64,000 nt of DNA. Source: Patescibacteria group bacterium. Lineage in GTDB: Bacteria; Patescibacteria; Paceibacteria; Paceibacterales; UBA10102. The stretch lies in assembly GCA_024239055.1 (NCBI GenBank), contig JANBVJ010000001.1, positions 434,001 to 498,000 of the forward strand. The letters run 5' to 3'. The notes below the pieces were generated by a model. The model worked only from the letters and a program-made list of their open reading frames with translations. It had not been told where the DNA came from and made no database searches. The position numbers and the translations under genes were made by a program. Of this stretch, positions 1 to 6,954 are shown one piece after another (position 1 is the stretch's first letter; each line of letters opens with the position of its first letter).

Positions 1-382
1 CCATAAACGCCCTGCCCACCAAAGACTCGTTGCTGATTCTACCCTCGGTCGGATTTGTCTCAAGAGAACCTACAATGGTAAACGTATCCTCCTGTTCATC
101 AACACTAAAGATAACGGTTGCTCCAATATTTACCTCGTCCCGTCTTGTCTTGGGAGGCTTTCGAATGAGCTCTACGCTCCGAAGAATCTTCTCGTACTCT
201 GAGACTCGTGCCTCAAGCAGGCTCATGTCTTCTTGAAAGGCAAGGTACTCTGGGTTCACGTCTTCTGAATGCCAGATTGCTGGAGTCTCTCCTCTGGTTT
301 TTGCCTCCCGAAAAGAGATAAGCTGTTTATGCTCTTTTTCTATACGTCCTAATCCTTTTTTTGTGAGATAGTATTTTTCCAT
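1..382 (-). CDS. greA: Transcription elongation factor GreA/GreB, 3' end cut off by the window edge
   Basis: Gre factors bind the RNA polymerase secondary channel and stimulate cleavage of backtracked transcripts. The reading frame starts at the ATG whose complement is 380-382 and runs off the left edge after about 127 codons. The N-terminal part is a helical hairpin (MEKYYLTKKGLGRIEKEHKQ and following). The C-terminal part has the FKBP-like Gre core: a T-I-V-G-S strand, then E-x-N-P and G-R-I-S-N-E-S-L-V-G-R-A, the conserved Gre signature. The last few dozen residues are outside the window. GreA and GreB cannot be told apart from this fragment, though GreA is the usual single paralogue. Confidence 0.88.
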   Translation of the reverse strand, partial: MEKYYLTKKGLGRIEKEHKQLISFREAKTRGETPAIWHSEDVNPEYLAFQEDMSLLEARVSEYEKILRSVELIRKPPKTRRDEVNIGATVIFSVDEQEDTFTIVGSLETNPTEGRISNESLVGRAFM

Positions 383-634
383 TGTGGTTTTATAAAAACT
401 GGCCTTTGGAGAAGCCAGGTTATTGATTGAAAGTGTCCATAAAATTGGAGTGTCAAGAAACCTGGTTATCGTCTCGCAAAATAATATTACAAATTACAAA
501 ATATATATAAATAATTAGAAACTATGATTGGGAAATTTTCATAAGGTCTATAGCTGTATTCTAGGTAGTTTAGTTTATCACCATCAAAGAACCTCGTCAA
601 GGGCTAATAGTTTATTTTCTGAACAGAATCTTCT
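383..634. other. Intergenic stretch, no gene recognised
   Basis: AT-rich DNA upstream of the minus-strand greA. I see no convincing coding frame. A 7-bp inverted repeat (CCAGGTT at 415-421, AACCTGG at 459-465) and a TTGACA on the minus strand (456-451) could belong to the greA promoter region, but no matching -10 is evident. Confidence 0.4.
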
Positions 635-1022
635 AAAAGAGTTTAAAATATTAACCAACCTTGCGGATACTGTTAAATGCCTAGCTTTTCTACTAGGTTG
701 TATTATAGTTCATGGCAAGAATCCTTGTCAAGCCCTACCTTATTATTAATTGAAAAAGTGGGGAACCACTTGGGGATAAGGGGAAGTTCTCCAACGTTCA
801 CCTCTATCTGTTTTACCCCTTTCTTCTCCTGGATCTCTTTAAGGACTTTCTCCCGTCTTCAAAAAGCTCTATTATCTCGTCTTGGAGCACACCGAATGGA
901 AAATCAAATTTTAACTTGTTTCTCTTTGGCATGGTTCTTTGATATCTCACAGTAAGTCTTCCCGCATTACCGTGAAGCCTTTAACGTTATTATTGAATTA
1001 ATATTCGCTCCAAAGTTTCATG
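635..1022 (-). pseudogene. Collapsed ghost copy of the hisG-Lrp / argH gene pair
   Basis: This stretch matches, in order and orientation, scattered pieces of the intact pair at 4229-6583. 635-662 matches 4229-4256 (downstream spacer). 733-820 matches 4257-4341 (C-terminus of the fusion gene). 841-868 matches 4652-4680 (its HTH region). About 865-948 matches 5345-5433 (its N-terminus and the argH 3' end). 1003-1022 matches 6565-6584 (the argH start, MKLW). The pieces are 80-95% identical by eye and the DNA between them is missing, so roughly 2.3 kb has shrunk to about 390 bp. No frame is open through it. It is best read as a tandem duplicate eroded by repeated internal deletions; the intact copy lies about 3.5 kb downstream. 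Confidence 0.8.
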
Positions 1023-1071
1023 TCAAAACTAATTATCGGATACGTTTCACCCTAATACGCAGAGAAGACAA

Positions 1072-1110
1072 TGTCAACTTGTAAATAGATCTTGACAGAT
1101 GTAGTATAAG
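1072..1110 (+). promoter_or_regulatory. argG promoter region with inverted repeat
   Basis: TGTCAA (1072-1077) and TTGACA (1092-1097) form a 6-bp inverted repeat with 14 bases between the arms. It lies over a plausible promoter: TTGTAA at 1079-1084, then 17 bases to TAGTAT at 1102-1107. Either that -10 or TATAAG at 1105-1110 would start transcription only 2-5 bases before the argG ATG at 1119. The repeat could be an operator; the promoter assignment is tentative. Confidence 0.35.
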
Positions 1111-1118
1111 TATATGAT

Positions 1119-2297
1119 ATGCAAAAAGTAATATTGGCATTTTCCGGAGGATTAGATACATCATTCTGTGTTCCGTATCTGATAGAACAAGGTTACAACG
1201 TAATTACAGTTACCGTAGATACGGGCGGTTTTAGCAATAAAGAGCTACGGGAAATTGCAATAAAATCAAAAAAACTTGGTGCAAGCAAGCATTATCAAAT
1301 CGATGGGAAAAAATCAATATTTGAAAAAATCATCTCTTTTATCATCAAAACGAACAGTCTCTACGAAAATTCATATCCCAATATGTGTTCCGACAGATAC
1401 ACTATTACAGAGGAAGCAGTAAAAATTGCTAAGAAAGAAAACGCTAATGTTATAGCTCATGGATCAAGCGCAATGGGAAACGATCAGGTGCGCTTTGATG
1501 TAGCATTAATGAGTATTGCTCCGGAAATGAAAATAGTTACTCCTATCAGGGAGATAGGTGGCAGTAGAAAAAAAGAACAAGAATATTTAGAAAAAAAAGG
1601 ATTCCCTGTTACATCACTAAATAAAAAATATTCTGTAAATCAAAATATTCTAGGAATTACTTATTCGGGATCAGAAATAGATCAAGTGCAAGAACCCGAT
1701 GAGTCAATGTTTTTGTGGACAAAATTGACTAAAAAGAATAGTTCATATCTTAAGTTAGAGTTTAAGAAAGGGGTTCCTGTTGCTTTAAATAATAAGAACA
1801 TGTTCGGGGCAGAAATTCTTATTAAGCTCAATAAGATTGCCGGCGCCTATGGATTTGGTCGGGGGTATTATACGGGAAATTGCGTTATTGGGATCAAAGG
1901 ACATATCGCTTTTGAAGCTCCAGGTATCCTTACGTTAATCCAAGCTCATATAGCGCTTGAACAGCTTGTTCTCACTAAGACACAGTACACTATTGGAAAA
2001 TTTATTAGCGAACAATTTACGGACTTACTTTATACAGGAAAATTCTATGATCCATCTATGAAAGATATAAAGAGCTTTATTGATTCCCAACAGCAATATG
2101 TTAGTGGGAGCGTGATATTAAAACTTAGCCCTCATCAAGTTCAAGCGGTTGCAGTTACATCTCCATTCTCTCTTATTAATCCCAAAATTGCTACTTATGC
2201 ACAAAGTTCTTCTTGGACCGCAAACGATGCGAAAGGATTTATCAAGCTATACGGTTTGCAAAGTAAAATTTCAGCGGAGTTGAAAAGAAAGGATTGA
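1119..2297 (+). CDS. argG: Argininosuccinate synthase (intact, divergent copy)
   Basis: ATP-dependent ligation of citrulline and aspartate to argininosuccinate, the penultimate arginine step. The N-terminal ATP-binding loop AFSGGLDTS is at residues 8-16. H-G-S-S-A-M-G-N-D-Q-V-R-F (about 114-126) is the citrulline/aspartate-binding signature. L-E-F-K-K-G-V-P-V and the E-A-P-G-I-L region follow, and the C-terminus has D-A-K-G-F-I-K-L. At 392 residues it is full length for the family. The ATG at 1119 gives the canonical start and has almost no leader. The gene stands alone on the plus strand, between the ghost duplicate and a GNAT-like gene. It differs clearly from the truncated argG at 6585-6878, whose ends resemble the human-type enzyme, so it probably has a different origin and supplies the activity lost there. 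Confidence 0.95.
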   Translation: MQKVILAFSGGLDTSFCVPYLIEQGYNVITVTVDTGGFSNKELREIAIKSKKLGASKHYQIDGKKSIFEKIISFIIKTNSLYENSYPNMCSDRYTITEEAVKIAKKENANVIAHGSSAMGNDQVRFDVALMSIAPEMKIVTPIREIGGSRKKEQEYLEKKGFPVTSLNKKYSVNQNILGITYSGSEIDQVQEPDESMFLWTKLTKKNSSYLKLEFKKGVPVALNNKNMFGAEILIKLNKIAGAYGFGRGYYTGNCVIGIKGHIAFEAPGILTLIQAHIALEQLVLTKTQYTIGKFISEQFTDLLYTGKFYDPSMKDIKSFIDSQQQYVSGSVILKLSPHQVQAVAVTSPFSLINPKIATYAQSSSWTANDAKGFIKLYGLQSKISAELKRKD

Positions 2298-2392
2298 ATT
2301 CAGGAATTGTAATCTTGACAAAAAAGCAAAGATGATGCAGACTTAAATCAGTTCTAATCTAAATCTCCTACACTGGATGAGGGAAAAAAATC

Positions 2393-2905
2393 ATGCAGAA
2401 CCTCACCAGTTCTGGGACAGAAGTGCTCACAGAAGAACAACTGAAGCAGTTGCCTAAAGAAGAGAAGCTGGAGCTTGGGCGACAAGTAAGCGAATTAATA
2501 GCCACACACAGAGAAACTATGCTGCAGTATACTGTGCGGCAAGTGGAAGAAATAATAAATGATGGTCGCGCTATTGTGGTGGTGGATTCTTCTCAAACGT
2601 TGTGTGCATTTGCACAATTATCGCCCTGGTGTGATCAGAATGGGAAAGCAAAGGCAATAGAATTTAGAAGTTGGATATCAAATAGAAATGGTGCGGGATT
2701 ACTGACTCTACAGGGCGCTATTGCTTTAAATCAAAAAAAATATCCAAGCATTCCCATGTACGCAGTAATAGAGGAAAAAAATATACGCGCACAGCAAATT
2801 GTTATCAGAGTAGGCGCAAAGGAAGTGCCAATGCCCGATTGTATGAAAGTAGTACTAAAGGCCGGCGATCAACCGGCTCCCATAAGAACATATCATATAA
2901 TTTAA
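2393..2905 (+). CDS. GNAT-like N-acetyltransferase family protein
   Basis: 170 residues. The middle shows the pattern of a GNAT fold: a strand (AIVVVDSSQTLCAFAQL), an acidic/aromatic strand (KAIEFRSWISN), a G-A-G-L-L-T-L-Q-G-A-I helix in the place of the acetyl-CoA loop, then a strand (MYAVIEEKNIRAQQIVIRVGAKEV) with the usual N-x-x-A-Q-x-x-x-x-x-x-G-A ending. The acetyl-CoA loop is not a textbook Q/R-x-x-G-x-G/A, so catalysis is not certain. It follows argG on the same strand by 95 bases and ends before a terminator. Because argG, an M20 deacylase and argH are nearby, an N-acetylglutamate-type substrate is possible, but this is only a guess from context. Confidence 0.5.
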   Translation: MQNLTSSGTEVLTEEQLKQLPKEEKLELGRQVSELIATHRETMLQYTVRQVEEIINDGRAIVVVDSSQTLCAFAQLSPWCDQNGKAKAIEFRSWISNRNGAGLLTLQGAIALNQKKYPSIPMYAVIEEKNIRAQQIVIRVGAKEVPMPDCMKVVLKAGDQPAPIRTYHII

Positions 2906-2936
2906 CTGAAATATATGATATGGGGAAAAATCTCCC

Positions 2937-2973
2937 AGGTCTCAATGCAACCAGCGATGAGACCTCTTTTTTT
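2937..2973 (+). terminator. Rho-independent terminator after the GNAT-like gene
   Basis: Perfect 8-bp stem AGGTCTCA (2937-2944) / TGAGACCT (2958-2965) with a 13-base loop, followed by C and seven T. It ends the argG-GNAT transcription unit just before the convergent M20 gene. Confidence 0.85.
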
Positions 2974-2990
2974 ATGCTTGAAATTACAGC

Positions 2991-4094
2991 TTAAAGATGT
3001 ATTGAACGCAAGAACGCCTCAAGGATATCTGCATATTGTCTAAAACTTTCAATCTCCGCATACTCGTGTTCGGCGTGCAAGCCAGCACCGCAAATTCCAA
3101 AGTCCACGCCTCCTGCATCCGCATTGGTCCAGTGTTGTACGTCACTACCATGAGGCAGTGCGAAGAAAAGAGCAGGCTTTTTCGTTACCAATTTTACCGT
3201 TTTTGATAGAAGTATAACATCAGGATGACGAGAGCTTGTGAAATGCGCTTCTCCAAAAGAAAATCTTTTTACCAAAACTCGTTTATCAATTTTGGCAATA
3301 TTATTTTGTATCATATTGGGATCGTCTTGTGGAATCCAACGGATTGACAATCTGCCCATCGCATCGGCAGGTACAATATTATTAGCGCGGTTAGTAGTTG
3401 TTATGATTGTTGGAGAACAGGTTGTTCTCCAAATACCATCTGGACCAGGATACATCTGTGCTGCCAATAACTGTACACGTAAAACTTGAAAGAGGGCATT
3501 CTTGTCCTCACCATCATAAGCGGTATGCCCTCCTTGCGTATTTGCAGATAGCTCAAGAGTTAATAATCCCTTGTGCCGGTTGCCAATTTTTAAATTTGTT
3601 GGTTCTCCCGAAATAACAAAATCTGCTTTTACTCCTCTCTCAACCTGATATTTTGCGCCATTAAGCCCTCCAATCTCCTCGTCCGTAGTTAAAGAAAGAC
3701 CGATTGGATATGGAAGTTCTTTTGCTAAATCTTTAAAAACAGAAATAAGAATAGCTGCACCAGATTTCATATCTAGGGCGCCTCTGCCATATAATCTAGA
3801 ACCTTTTAAAAACGGAATAAACTGCTTTTTATCTTGAGCCAGCACAACATCTAGATGCCCATGTAATAATATTCGAAATTTATCTGGCCGATTTTGTTTA
3901 TTAAAAAATAATATGCTTGGAATTAATTCTCCCTTTTGGTCTTTTCTTGAAAATTCCTGATAAGAATAATTAGGTAGTTCTTTTTTTGCTAGGTTTAGGA
4001 CTCTGTGTAATGCATCTGGTTTCTCTTTAGTTGACGAGATTCGAATAAGCCTTCGCGTTAAATCTAATATTTTTTTATTTCGCTGATTTTGCAT
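2991..4094 (-). CDS. M20 family metallopeptidase (ArgE/DapE/LysK type)
   Basis: Zinc-dependent amidohydrolase that removes an acyl or peptide group from an amino acid. The metal ligands of the family are visible: H-G-H-L-D-V-V near residue 78-84, G-R-G-A-L-D-M-K-S-G near 103-112, the catalytic T-D-E-E-I-G-G near 136-142, G-E-P-T near 164-167, and a late G-L-H-A-E-H-E-Y. The dimerisation-domain signature N-I-V-P-A-D-A is also present. At 367 residues it is a normal length. Nearby argG and argH suggest acetylornithine deacetylase (ArgE), but M20 specificity cannot be read from sequence, and a peptidase or succinyl-diaminopimelate desuccinylase is equally possible. Confidence 0.8.
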   Translation of the reverse strand: MQNQRNKKILDLTRRLIRISSTKEKPDALHRVLNLAKKELPNYSYQEFSRKDQKGELIPSILFFNKQNRPDKFRILLHGHLDVVLAQDKKQFIPFLKGSRLYGRGALDMKSGAAILISVFKDLAKELPYPIGLSLTTDEEIGGLNGAKYQVERGVKADFVISGEPTNLKIGNRHKGLLTLELSANTQGGHTAYDGEDKNALFQVLRVQLLAAQMYPGPDGIWRTTCSPTIITTTNRANNIVPADAMGRLSIRWIPQDDPNMIQNNIAKIDKRVLVKRFSFGEAHFTSSRHPDVILLSKTVKLVTKKPALFFALPHGSDVQHWTNADAGGVDFGICGAGLHAEHEYAEIESFRQYADILEAFLRSIHL

Positions 4095-4151
4095 AAGATT
4101 AATGAAAGTATCAGCTTCCAGTTTCCAACTACAAAGACCTAAACCATCTTG

Positions 4152-4170
4152 TTGTTATCCCAACATAACA
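4152..4170. promoter_or_regulatory. Possible operator upstream of the M20 gene
   Basis: TGTTAT (4153-4158) and ATAACA (4165-4170) form a perfect 6-bp inverted repeat with a 6-base spacer, 58 bases upstream of the M20 start. The overlapping 9-mer TTGTTATCC (4152-4160) recurs exactly at 6915-6923 in the argH operon promoter, which hints at a shared regulator. It may equally be chance. Confidence 0.25.
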
Positions 4171-4269
4171 GAGAATCCCTGGAGATTTTGCAGTCTACAC
4201 TCAAAGCTATAAAAAATAGTACATATCCAAAAGAATTTAAAATATTGACCAACCTTCCCTATCTTATTA

Positions 4270-5415
4270 TTAAAAAGGCGGGGGGATCCGTTTGGGGATA
4301 AGGGGAAGTTCTCCAACGCTCACCTCTATCTGTTTTACTCCATTTTTCTCCCGAATCTCTTTCGTTATAAAACTCTCAAGATTACCCAAGTCTGAAGCAA
4401 GCACTCCCACAATAAGGTTGTATCTCCCTGAAGTTTTCACAAGCATATACACAAAGTGAAAGCGTTGGAGCTGCTCTACAAGCTCTGCTAAAGCCTTACT
4501 GTCTGCCTCCACCGCGATTGTAGCACTCATGGCATACATCTTCTCAATATTCATGAGACCCTGAATCCGTACAATATCTTTTTGCAACAGCTTCTCTATT
4601 CTTTTTTTGACTCCAACCGAACTTAATTTTGCATCTCTGGCGATTTCGACAAAGGACTTTCTCCCGTCTTCAAAAAGCTCCCGGAGGATCCCGAGGTCAA
4701 CGTCATCAAGATTAGTCGTACTCCATGGAGTATAGGGTTTCACTATCTGCTCCTGCTGAGAACGGGCTCCCCTCAGGCGGGTTGCGAGTTCTTGAATCTT
4801 CTTTTTCTTTGTGGCATCCTGCAGTGCCTTTGAGCTCGCAATCAGAATCACTGAGCTCTCAAACAAGATTTTGAGAACTTTCAGGTTGTAGGCTGCCAGC
4901 ACATCCCCTCTTCTGGAAAACTCCACAATGGCATCTGCAATCACCCCCACCTTGGATTCGTTCACCAAGGTATCAGAATACAGAATTTCAGCCTGGATCT
5001 TACTTTTCCGCAAAAACTCTTTGGTGATTTCGGGAATCCTGGTAATGATTTTCTTACCCCGAAGGCCTCTCGCGCTTGCAATCTTGGAATCCTTAGGAAC
5101 CGCCAGCACCACCCTGGTCTTCCCCCAAGGGGACTTTTCATACTCAAGATTGCATACTTCTTTCACCTTCTCTGTTTTTGCCTCCATAACCGATGCTTCC
5201 GTGGAAATGCCCACATCCAAAATTCCCTTCTCAATCATGGAGGATATGGCAATTGGACGGACAAAAAGGCATGTGATGTCAGGATCGCTGATTTCAATCT
5301 TCTGGAGCGCCTGATCAGTTTTTACCTTGTATCCTGCAGTTTCGAAAAGTTCTATTACCTCATCTTGAAGTGCACCAAGTGGAAATCCGAGTTTTAAGCT
5401 ACTTTTTCTTGGCAT
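4270..5415 (-). CDS. HisG-like domain fused to an Lrp/AsnC transcription regulator
   Basis: Numbered from the upstream ATG at 5433, residues 13-215 resemble short-form ATP phosphoribosyltransferase (HisG): L-K-L-G-F-P-L-G, R-P-I-A-I-S-S-M-I-E-K-G-I-L-D-V-G-I-S, and I-A-D-A-I-V-E. Residues 243-292 are an Lrp/AsnC winged HTH (D-D-V-D-L-G-I-L-R-E-L, then S-F-V-E-I-A-R-D-A-K-L-S). Residues 305-375 are an Lrp RAM ligand domain. In HisG the PRPP loop normally reads like D-L-V-x-T-G-x-T; here it is E-F-S-R-R-G-D-V, so the threonines are gone and catalysis is doubtful. There are no other his genes in the window. I infer a transcription factor that uses a HisG-type binding fold to sense a metabolite, probably in arginine metabolism. 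I place the start at 5415 (MPRKSS) because that ATG is kept in the ghost copy while the one at 5433 is not. The gene overlaps the argH end. Confidence 0.8.
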   Translation of the reverse strand: MPRKSSLKLGFPLGALQDEVIELFETAGYKVKTDQALQKIEISDPDITCLFVRPIAISSMIEKGILDVGISTEASVMEAKTEKVKEVCNLEYEKSPWGKTRVVLAVPKDSKIASARGLRGKKIITRIPEITKEFLRKSKIQAEILYSDTLVNESKVGVIADAIVEFSRRGDVLAAYNLKVLKILFESSVILIASSKALQDATKKKKIQELATRLRGARSQQEQIVKPYTPWSTTNLDDVDLGILRELFEDGRKSFVEIARDAKLSSVGVKKRIEKLLQKDIVRIQGLMNIEKMYAMSATIAVEADSKALAELVEQLQRFHFVYMLVKTSGRYNLIVGVLASDLGNLESFITKEIREKNGVKQIEVSVGELPLIPKRIPPPF

Positions 5416-6583
5416 ATTTCTTTGAAATTTCATGATAAGCCTGACGGAAAGGTACTCCTTTTTTTACAAGGAGATACACCTCATTGGTTGCGTAAAGCTC
5501 AGGAATTAATCCTTGTTCACATTTCTCTTTGTTCGCCTTAAGGTTTTTTACCACAAGAGACATAATTGACAGACATTCTTTGGTTACTATAAAGCCTTTC
5601 ATTACAGGGTCCTTAGTGAGTTGAGAGTCTCTGTGGTAGCCCGAAATAAGGTTGCTGGTTAGGCTTTTTATTTGAAACTCATATGAAAGCACAAGATGAT
5701 ACTTTGCTCGCACAAGTTCTAAAACGTCGGGGTTTCGCTTCTGTGGCATAAGAGAGCTTCCGGTACAGAATTCCTCTGGTATCTCAAAATATCCAAACTC
5801 GGGCATGGTAAAGAAGATGAGGTCTGAAGAAAGTTTGTTCAGATCAAACATAATCTGGGATAAAGCATGGAGAAGTGTTGATTCAAATTTCCCCCTGCTG
5901 TTTTGAACATAGATAGGATTCTCTTGTACCTTTTTGAAATTCAAGAGTTTTGCTATGTACTCTCTGTCGATATTTAGAGGCACGCCGTATCCTGCTCCTG
6001 TTCCTGAGGGAGACTGATTTATAAGCTCAAATGCTAAATCCAGCACCTTAAGATTATCGGCCATGGATTCTACAAATGAATCTCCCCATAGAGCAACAGA
6101 AGAAGGCATTGCTTTCCTCGTATGGGTATAACCAGGAAACTGAACTTGCCCGTACTCTATCACAAACTTCTTGATTTCTTCCATAAACTCCTGAGTCAAG
6201 CTTCTGCAATCCTTGATCTCCTCTTTGTAATAAAGCCTGAGGGCGGTTAATACCTGATCATTTCTTGAGCGACCTGTATGAATTTTCTTCCCCAGGTCTC
6301 CAAGGTGTCTTGTGAGATGGTTTTCAATTGCTGTGTGGCAATCCTCCTCTTCTTTCTCAATTTTGAACTCTCCCTTTTTATTGAGTTCGAGAATGTTCTG
6401 AAATTCTTTGACAATTTTCTCAACTTCTCCTTCTGTGAGCACGTTAATCTTCCCAAGCATTTTTGCATGAGCCATAGAACTTATGCAGTCATAGGAAACA
6501 AGCGTCTGGTCTAAAACATGGTCATCTCCTACGGTAAAGTTCTCGACGTCTTCATTGAGATTGTATTCGTTCCAGAGCTTCAT
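5399..6583 (-). CDS. argH: Argininosuccinate lyase
   Basis: Splits argininosuccinate to arginine and fumarate, the last arginine step. Fumarase/aspartase superfamily hallmarks are clear: H-T-G-R-S-R-N-D-Q-V near residues 102-111, the catalytic T-H-T-R-K-A-M-P-S-S region, and the signature G-S-S-L-M-P-Q-K-R-N-P-D near 276-287. At 394 residues it is about 60 shorter than typical ArgH, with the loss at the C-terminus. It begins 1 base after the argG remnant stops and its 3' end overlaps the HisG-Lrp gene, so the three form one minus-strand operon behind the promoter near 6920-6948. Confidence 0.94.
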   Translation of the reverse strand: MKLWNEYNLNEDVENFTVGDDHVLDQTLVSYDCISSMAHAKMLGKINVLTEGEVEKIVKEFQNILELNKKGEFKIEKEEEDCHTAIENHLTRHLGDLGKKIHTGRSRNDQVLTALRLYYKEEIKDCRSLTQEFMEEIKKFVIEYGQVQFPGYTHTRKAMPSSVALWGDSFVESMADNLKVLDLAFELINQSPSGTGAGYGVPLNIDREYIAKLLNFKKVQENPIYVQNSRGKFESTLLHALSQIMFDLNKLSSDLIFFTMPEFGYFEIPEEFCTGSSLMPQKRNPDVLELVRAKYHLVLSYEFQIKSLTSNLISGYHRDSQLTKDPVMKGFIVTKECLSIMSLVVKNLKANKEKCEQGLIPELYATNEVYLLVKKGVPFRQAYHEISKKYAKKK

Positions 6584-6584
6584 A

Positions 6585-6878
6585 TTACTGCTTCATTCTC
6601 TGCTGGCGGAGTGCGTTATTAATAAGCCTAATAGCATTCACCTTGATAAATCCGATAGCATCTTTGGGGTTATATCCTCCTGCAACATCCATGCTGGATT
6701 GAGTCTGATCGTACAACGAGGAAGAGAGTCTTCTTTCTCGTACTGCATCAAAGTCATCTTCCTGCCCAAGATCCGCAGTAAAGGCCACAACCTCATATCC
6801 TTTGGCAATCAACCAGTATAAAATAACAGAGGTATCCAATCCTCCGCTGTAGGCTAAAATAAGTTTTCCTTTTGCCAT
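6585..6878 (-). pseudogene. argG: argG remnant: in-frame internal deletion leaves only the two ends
   Basis: The 97-residue frame begins as a normal argininosuccinate synthase (MAKGKLILAYSGGLDTSVIL, including the ATP loop) and after about residue 50 jumps to the family's C-terminal end (S-L-Y-D..S-M-D..Y-N-P-K-D-A-x-G-F-I-K-V-N-A-I-R-L). Both ends resemble the human-type enzyme of about 410 residues, so about 300 central residues are gone. The citrulline- and aspartate-binding parts are lost, and it cannot be an active synthase. The frame is intact and it still leads the argH operon, with its stop one base before the argH start, so it may persist for translational coupling. The intact argG at 1119-2297 is not its parent: their N-termini differ markedly. 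Confidence 0.85.
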
Positions 6879-6919
6879 AGAAGTTTATTTTTTAACTAAT
6901 TAATAATATCGTGCTTGTT

Positions 6920-6948
6920 ATCCTATTATATGATACCACAAATGTCAA
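6920..6948 (-). promoter_or_regulatory. Promoter of the argG-remnant/argH/HisG-Lrp operon, with imperfect palindrome
   Basis: On the minus strand TTGACA (6948-6943) is followed after 17 bases by TAGGAT (6925-6920). An imperfect palindrome, TTGTGGTATC..GGATAACAA (about 6940-6915), covers the spacer and -10, a likely place for a repressor. The half-site TTGTTATCC (plus strand 6915-6923) also occurs at 4152-4160. TATAAT at 6930-6925 is an alternative -10. Confidence 0.45.
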
Positions 6949-6954
6949 TTTACT

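Noticed and set aside
677..955. 92-codon plus-strand open frame
   Set aside because: It is the complement of the collapsed hisG-Lrp copy; the matching DNA is noncoding on this strand in the intact copy.
4270..5415. True HisG (histidine synthesis)
   Set aside because: The PRPP loop is altered, an Lrp regulator is fused on, and no other his genes are present.
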